From Propionibacteriaceae bacterium (lineage in GTDB: Bacteria; Actinomycetota; Actinomycetes; Propionibacteriales; Propionibacteriaceae): a DNA stretch of 9,613 nucleotides. The first letter of the stretch is position 1. Each line of letters starts with the position of its first letter. The translations under genes and the position numbers were made by a program. The notes below the pieces were generated by a model. The model was given only the letters and a program-made list of their open reading frames with translations, did no database searches and was not told the DNA's origin. Of the stretch, positions 5,899-9,613 are shown piece by piece. The stretch lies in contig PMBM01000211.1 in assembly GCA_003153855.1 (NCBI GenBank), positions 10,103 to 19,715 on the forward strand, read 5' to 3'.

Positions 5899-6860
5899 CT
5901 GCTGACCTGCCAAAGAACGAAGGGACGGATGGCGTCGGAGAGCCCGATCTCGCCGTCGACGGTGACCCACGCGGCTGCGAGGTCGAGCGAGGCTGCTGAG
6001 GCGGCGATGTCCGCTGCGCCCGTGAGGTACAGGGTCTTCGACCACACCTCAGCCCACGCCGGATCGGGGTGGAGCACGGTGACGGCCGCGAGTCCCGCGC
6101 CGCCGGGGGTGTTGGTGCGGGGGTCGACGAGGTGGTGCACGGGCACCCCTCGTACGGTCCACCGCTGCCGTGCGATCGAGCTGGTGGCGACGCCGAGGTC
6201 GATCACGGCGAGGACGAGGACGTGCTCGTCGCGGCCCAGGGGATCCTCGACGCCGACCTTCCAGCCGTCGCCATCGGGACCCGGCCCGGCCAGCCACTCG
6301 TCGCCGCCGGCGTCGACGAGGACCGAGCCTCCGGCGTCCGCGAGCTCAGCGGCCGCGTGACGCACCGCCAGGCCTTTGCCGATCCCACCGAGGTCTATGG
6401 GGGTGCCACCGAGGTTGACGAGGTTGCCGAGGACCTGCGGCTCCCACGTCGCCTGCGGCGTAGGGGCACCGCGGCGGGTGCGGTGGATTTCGATGTCCCA
6501 CGGCGTCGTGCCGGTCGACGCCGACTCGATCCGTTCGTACGTCTTGTCGTAGCCCCAGGCGGCGAGCGTGCCGCCGACGCGCGGGTCGAACAGTCCCTGC
6601 GTGATGCGGTGGGCGCCATGCGCGGCCGAGATTGCCTCGGCCAGTACGGGAGGAACCTCGTGCCAGCCGCCGGGAGCGCGGTTCACCTTCGACAAAGCTG
6701 ACTCGGGATCGAACCGGGTGAGGTGTGTGGCGATAGCACCGATCGCCGCCACGGCACGCCCAACAGCCTCCTGCGCATCGGGAGCCGGGTCGACGACCCG
6801 GATCTCGATGTCGGAGGCCATCGACGTGAACGTGACGGCGATCTCGGTGCTCACGGTCAT
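5895..6860 (-). CDS. apbE: ApbE-type FAD:protein FMN transferase
   Basis: This 321-residue enzyme should move FMN from FAD onto a Ser or Thr of a target protein, in a Mg-dependent reaction. Family motifs in order are TRFDPESALSKVN (48-60), FDPRVGGTLAAWGYD (91-105), IDLGGIGKGLAV (155-166), DAGGD (183-187), GVATSS (223-228) and HHLVDPRT (242-249). The late metal-site segment, usually AD-x3-T, reads AEVWSK at 270-275, so the Asp is Glu and the Thr is Lys; I believe this is a subfamily variant rather than a dead enzyme. It lacks the lipoprotein signal of E. coli ApbE and appears cytoplasmic. Start and stop codons both overlap neighbours as ATGA. No FMN-binding-domain target is encoded in the window. 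Confidence 0.92.
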   Translation of the reverse strand: MTVSTEIAVTFTSMASDIEIRVVDPAPDAQEAVGRAVAAIGAIATHLTRFDPESALSKVNRAPGGWHEVPPVLAEAISAAHGAHRITQGLFDPRVGGTLAAWGYDKTYERIESASTGTTPWDIEIHRTRRGAPTPQATWEPQVLGNLVNLGGTPIDLGGIGKGLAVRHAAAELADAGGSVLVDAGGDEWLAGPGPDGDGWKVGVEDPLGRDEHVLVLAVIDLGVATSSIARQRWTVRGVPVHHLVDPRTNTPGGAGLAAVTVLHPDPAWAEVWSKTLYLTGAADIAASAASLDLAAAWVTVDGEIGLSDAIRPFVLWQVSR

Positions 6861-7312
6861 GGCTTCTTGGAGGCCTTCGTCACGGTTTGCACCACAGGAG
6901 CGGCAGGTGCCGCGACCACCACTGGCGCCTTCGGAGCCGCTGCGGCCTTGGCCTGTGTGGCTGCCGCCTTGGCCGCTGCTGTCGTGGCTGCACCGGCAGG
7001 GGTCGTGGCGGCCCCGGCTGCAGTCTGAGTTGCCTGTGCGCTCGCGGCTGCGGCATCCGCGCTCGCCGCATCGGCGCTACGGCCATCGACCTCGGCCTGC
7101 AGCTTGGCGAGCTTCGCCTGCGCGTCGTCGACCTTCGCCTGGGCCGCGGCGAGCTGAGGGTCGCTGGACGTGCCGGACGAGGTGTCCGTGGACGACGACG
7201 CGTTCGGGTCGTGGCTGTTCGCCCAGGCGAGCCCGGCGCCGAACACGGCGACCGACGCGGGGATGAGGGTCAGGGCGGCCACCCGGCGAGCGGCCTTCGT
7301 GGGATCAGTCAT
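6857..7312 (-). CDS. Small membrane-anchored Ala-rich coiled-coil protein
   Basis: This 151-residue protein is not a family I recognise. A single hydrophobic segment (about 11-31) after a basic start (KAARR, 6-10) makes it a signal-anchored or secreted protein. Then come a Ser/Thr linker (35-50), a coiled-coil stretch at 52-78 (repeating AxxKVDDAQAKLAKLQ pattern), and a long Ala/Thr/Pro-rich, probably disordered tail. The tail has a tandem AGAATT at 99-104 and 106-111 and ends in a basic VTKASKKP. The stop overlaps the ApbE start (ATGA). The start overlaps the previous gene by 8 nt. The layout copies that of the preceding gene, so the two may pair through their coiled coils. Its place beside ApbE and the haem protein suggests a structural or acceptor role outside the membrane; that is inference. 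Confidence 0.75.
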   Translation of the reverse strand: MTDPTKAARRVAALTLIPASVAVFGAGLAWANSHDPNASSSTDTSSGTSSDPQLAAAQAKVDDAQAKLAKLQAEVDGRSADAASADAAAASAQATQTAAGAATTPAGAATTAAAKAAATQAKAAAAPKAPVVVAAPAAPVVQTVTKASKKP

Positions 7313-7712
7313 TGGTGTTTCCGTTCTGCGAGTCCCTCTCGCCAGTTCTCTGGGGCGCCGAGGAGGCGACGGTCGAGGCGGTTGAGGGGGGCGCGGTTGG
7401 CGAAGTCGTCCGAATGGACCGTGAGGCGGAGTAGATCGTCGGGCTGGTGGTCGTGACCTCCTGCTTCGTCAGCTCCGCGGGAGACGAGGTCGCCGTCGGC
7501 GTGGTCGCTAGCTCCTTCTCGAGCGTCGCGATCTTGGCCAGGAGGTCGTCGGCCTGCTTGTTCAGCGCGGCCACCTGGTCGGAGTCGGCCGCCGAGGAGG
7601 TCTTTGCCGGGTCGGAGGCAGGCGCGGTGGCGTAGGCCACCCCGAGGCTTCCTCCGGCAACGACCACGGTGGCGCCCATTGCGGCGAGGGCCGTACGGAT
7701 GATCCGGTGCAT
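7305..7712 (-). CDS. Small membrane-anchored coiled-coil protein
   Basis: This 135-residue protein is of no family I recognise. It has a hydrophobic segment (8-28) after MHRIIR, a short Ser/Ala linker, a coiled coil at about 44-70 (DQVAALNKQADDLLAKIATLEKEL, here with regular Leu/Ile/Val spacing), and a Thr/Ser/Pro-rich tail. It is the first gene after the kinase, with GAAGGGA 4 nt before its ATG. The last 40 or so codons are doubtful. Another frame on the same strand has the stronger coding pattern there (high GC at position 3, low at position 2) and stops in a perfect ATGA overlap with the next start, so a frameshift near 7385-7450 is possible. The N-terminal two thirds look sound. Confidence 0.68.
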   Translation of the reverse strand: MHRIIRTALAAMGATVVVAGGSLGVAYATAPASDPAKTSSAADSDQVAALNKQADDLLAKIATLEKELATTPTATSSPAELTKQEVTTTSPTIYSASRSIRTTSPTAPPSTASTVASSAPQRTGERDSQNGNTND

Positions 7713-7739
7713 GGGATCCCTTCACGTTGTCGGACGCCA

Positions 7740-7781
7740 GTTATCGCGTCGCTACATCACGTACTGTCGCGGGACTTGCAA
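7740..7781 (-). promoter_or_regulatory. Possible promoter of the electron-transfer operon
   Basis: The 90-bp gap between the kinase gene and the first small gene offers two weak minus-strand options. One is TTGCAA (7781-7776) with GATGTA 17 bp on. The other is GCGACA (7770-7765) with GATAAC (7745-7740) 19 bp on. Neither is strong; readthrough from the kinase gene is equally possible. Confidence 0.22.
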
Positions 7782-7802
7782 CAGGGCCGGGGCAATCGAC
7801 GA

Positions 7803-7818
7803 CTAAGGCTCGGCTAAG
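7803..7818 (-). promoter_or_regulatory. CTTAG direct repeat, 11-bp period: candidate response-regulator site
   Basis: On the minus strand CTTAG occurs at 7818-7814 and again at 7807-7803, each followed by YCG. The period is 11 bp, the usual spacing of half-sites bound in tandem by OmpR-family regulators. The pair overlaps the end of the kinase gene and lies about 90 bp before the first small gene. Only two copies are seen, so chance is not excluded. Confidence 0.25.
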
Positions 7819-9074
7819 ACCCTGGGCAGCCGCAGCGTGACCGCCAGACCGTGTCCTCTCAGACCGGTCCCCAGCTCGATGCTCCCGCCGGCGTTCTCGG
7901 CGGTTCGACGCGCGACGTCCATGCCGATGCCGGTGGACCCTGTGCCGGACCGGCCGCGGCCCGCGAGCTGCTCGTCCGGCATGCCCGGCCCTTTGTCCGC
8001 CACGGTGATCTTCACGGACTGCTTGTCCGCGGACACCGACAAGGAGAACGGCGTGCCTGACTCGGTGTGCTTGAAGACGTTGTCGAGGATCACGTCCAGG
8101 CCTGCTCCGAGCCCCGAAGCGCTGGCGGCCACTGTTGCGGTCGCGTCGCAGACCTCGAGGGTGAACGGCCGGTCCTGGGACGCCGCGAGCACGGACCAGA
8201 ACTTCGCACGGTCCCGTACGACCTGCGCGGCATCGCACCGTACGGGCGCGCGGCGCCGATGGGACCTGGCCGCCTCGATGACGGTGTCGACGGCCGTGAC
8301 GAGATCCGCGACGTGGGCGTCCATGCGCTCCCGCTCCTCCGGCTCCGCGAGCGCGTCGGTGTCGAGCCGCAGCGCGGTGATCGGGGTCCGCAGCCGGTGC
8401 GACAGGTCGGCGATCAGCTCGCGCTCGTCGGCGAGGAGGTTCTCGACCTGCTCGCCCAGCTCGTTCAGCACGTTGCCGACGGATCGGACTTCGGACGGCC
8501 CGGACGGTTCGACACGTGCCGTGAGCTCCCCGGCTCCCAGCCGTTGCGCGACGTCGGCGAGATCGCTGACGGATCGCGAGAGTCCGGACGCGATGCGGTA
8601 GCCGGCGAGCGCGGTCACGAGCAGCAGCGCCAGTCCGACGCCCAGCAGGATGGCCCACGCCCTGTACACGCCGGCGCGGAGCTGGCTGTCCGGCACGAAC
8701 GTGCGCACCACGGTGACACCGCCGCTACCGGCGACGGGTACGAGGACCTCGGCGCCTCCCGCGGTGTTCGCCGTGAACGCCCGACCCGTGCGTGCGAGCT
8801 GTACCGACGCGGAGATGGCCGCTGGTGCTCCGAGGACCTCGTCGCCCGGCGTGAAGACGGTGGTGAGGCGGTCCCCGGTGTTGACGTCGGCGAGAGTGGC
8901 GAGCAGGCGTACGGGATCGTCGGTGAACAACGCGACCTGCTGAGCATCCTGCCGTCCTGCGGCGATGGCCCGTTCCTCCGTGAGGGACTGGGCCATGAAT
9001 CCGAGCGGCAGCAGGAAGGCGATGAGGACGATCGATGTCACCGCCAGCCCGTACCGCACGAGCAGGGTTCTCAC
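7803..9074 (-). CDS. Membrane sensor histidine kinase
   Basis: This 423-residue kinase partners the response regulator next to it. Parts in order are a first membrane helix (about 9-29), an extracytoplasmic sensor region of about 107 residues (31-137) with no motif I know, a second helix (138-159), and a HAMP linker (about 160-212). The HisKA segment follows with the phospho-accepting H226 in DLSHRLRTP (223-231). The ATPase domain has the N box DNVFKHT (331-337), G1 DKGPGMPD (360-367) and G2 GTGSTGIGM (377-385). The GTG at 9074 is the start; it overlaps the regulator's TGA as GTGA and has no ribosome site of its own, so translation is probably coupled. It carries a rare TTA Leu codon at residue 420. 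Confidence 0.93.
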   Translation of the reverse strand: MRTLLVRYGLAVTSIVLIAFLLPLGFMAQSLTEERAIAAGRQDAQQVALFTDDPVRLLATLADVNTGDRLTTVFTPGDEVLGAPAAISASVQLARTGRAFTANTAGGAEVLVPVAGSGGVTVVRTFVPDSQLRAGVYRAWAILLGVGLALLLVTALAGYRIASGLSRSVSDLADVAQRLGAGELTARVEPSGPSEVRSVGNVLNELGEQVENLLADERELIADLSHRLRTPITALRLDTDALAEPEERERMDAHVADLVTAVDTVIEAARSHRRRAPVRCDAAQVVRDRAKFWSVLAASQDRPFTLEVCDATATVAASASGLGAGLDVILDNVFKHTESGTPFSLSVSADKQSVKITVADKGPGMPDEQLAGRGRSGTGSTGIGMDVARRTAENAGGSIELGTGLRGHGLAVTLRLPRVLAEP

Positions 9075-9613
9075 GAGGGGGCGACCAGCTTCACTCCCAC
9101 GCCGCGCACGCGGTGAAGGTAGACCGGGGCATCGGCCGACTCGCCGAGCTTGCGGCGCAGCCAGTGGAGGTGGACGTCCACCGTCTTGTCAGCCCCGCCG
9201 TACGGGAGGTGCCAGACCTCGGCGAGGATCTCCCGCTTGGAGATGACGACTCCGGGGCGCTGAGACAGGTACAGCAGGAGGTCGAACTCCTTGGGGCTGA
9301 GCTCCAGCTCCGTACCGTCGAGGGAGCAGGTCCTGGCCCGCTCGTCGATGACCAGGCCGCCCACGGTGACCGGTCCGGTCGGTTGGTCGACCTCGACCCG
9401 TCTCAGCACGGCGCGGATCCGGGCTTCGAGCTGGTCCGCCGCGAAGGGCTTCACGAGGTAGTCGTCGGCACCGGCGTCCAGTGCGGCCACGATCTCCGGT
9501 CCGTCGTCGCGCGCGCTGACGACGATGACGGGGACCGTGCTCACGGCGCGGATCATGGCCAGCAGGGCCTGTCCGTCGAGATCGGGGAGGCCGAGGTCGA
9601 GCAGGACGACGTC
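9071..9613 (-). CDS. OmpR/PhoB-family response regulator (N-terminus cut off)
   Basis: This 180-residue fragment begins at the window edge, within the receiver domain; about 45-50 residues are missing. The phospho-accepting Asp is residue 6 of the fragment (VVLLDLGLPDLDG). The switch Ser is S33 (VIVVSAR) and the conserved Lys is K55 (YLVKPF). A C-terminal winged helix (about 83-177) contains LSPKEFDLLLYLSQRPG, the recognition helix near TVDVHLHWLRRKLG (144-157), and the RGVGVKL wing. An internal ATG at 9554-9556 is not a real start because the receiver motif lies upstream of it. The stop overlaps the kinase start (GTGA). It most likely controls the operon downstream on the same strand. Confidence 0.93.
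   Translation of the reverse strand, partial: DVVLLDLGLPDLDGQALLAMIRAVSTVPVIVVSARDDGPEIVAALDAGADDYLVKPFAADQLEARIRAVLRRVEVDQPTGPVTVGGLVIDERARTCSLDGTELELSPKEFDLLLYLSQRPGVVISKREILAEVWHLPYGGADKTVDVHLHWLRRKLGESADAPVYLHRVRGVGVKLVAPS

Noticed and set aside
7806..7820. TTA codon in the kinase gene as bldA-type developmental control
   Set aside because: A single TTA next to the stop, explained by the CTTAG repeat. The window gives no sign of Streptomyces, where such control is established.
1..9613. tRNA, rRNA, CRISPR array, insertion sequence or attachment site
   Set aside because: I found no cloverleaf-like sequence, regularly spaced repeats, transposase motifs or terminal inverted repeats.

Overview
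This is a high-GC window with GTG and ATG starts, TANNNT-type -10 boxes placed for leaderless transcripts, and CapA, DUF3224 and M20 dipeptidase proteins of an actinobacterial type. I infer an actinobacterium, possibly of the Nocardioidaceae/Propionibacteriales; the genus cannot be told from the sequence alone.

Left part (1-3711). The window opens with the last 47 codons of an unrecognised + strand gene. Bases 145-336, between it and the convergent capA-like gene, hold no gene or terminator I can support. Next on the - strand come a CapA/PGA_cap-family lipoprotein (337-1560) and a DUF3224 protein (1652-2053). A 296-bp divergent intergenic region separates DUF3224 from an M20 metallodipeptidase on the + strand (2350-3711). 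This region holds three copies of the palindrome CGAA-N4-TTCG, an imperfect 50-bp-offset direct repeat, a 13-bp hairpin, and a -10-like box at each end placed so that both transcripts could be leaderless. It looks like a shared operator region for an unknown regulator.

Right part (3720-9613, all - strand, transcribed right to left). An OmpR-type response regulator (N-terminus cut by the window end) and its histidine kinase are followed after 90 bp by two small membrane-anchored coiled-coil proteins. Then come an ApbE-type FAD:protein FMN transferase, a six-helix bis-heme ferric-reductase-like membrane protein, a NuoF-like flavoprotein and a three-Cys ferredoxin. Five junctions (RR-HK and four in the downstream set) are 4-nt ATGA/GTGA overlaps, so the genes are translationally coupled.

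My reading is a transmembrane electron-transfer module. NAD(P)H or another reductant would be oxidised by the cytoplasmic NuoF-like protein, with the ferredoxin as partner or relay. Electrons would cross the membrane through the two haems to an outside acceptor, probably a covalently flavinylated protein made by ApbE. That acceptor, normally an FMN-binding-domain protein, is not visible here, and the two small proteins sit where it might be expected. The two-component system probably controls the set, and a CTTAG direct repeat with an 11-bp period upstream of the first small gene is a candidate binding site.
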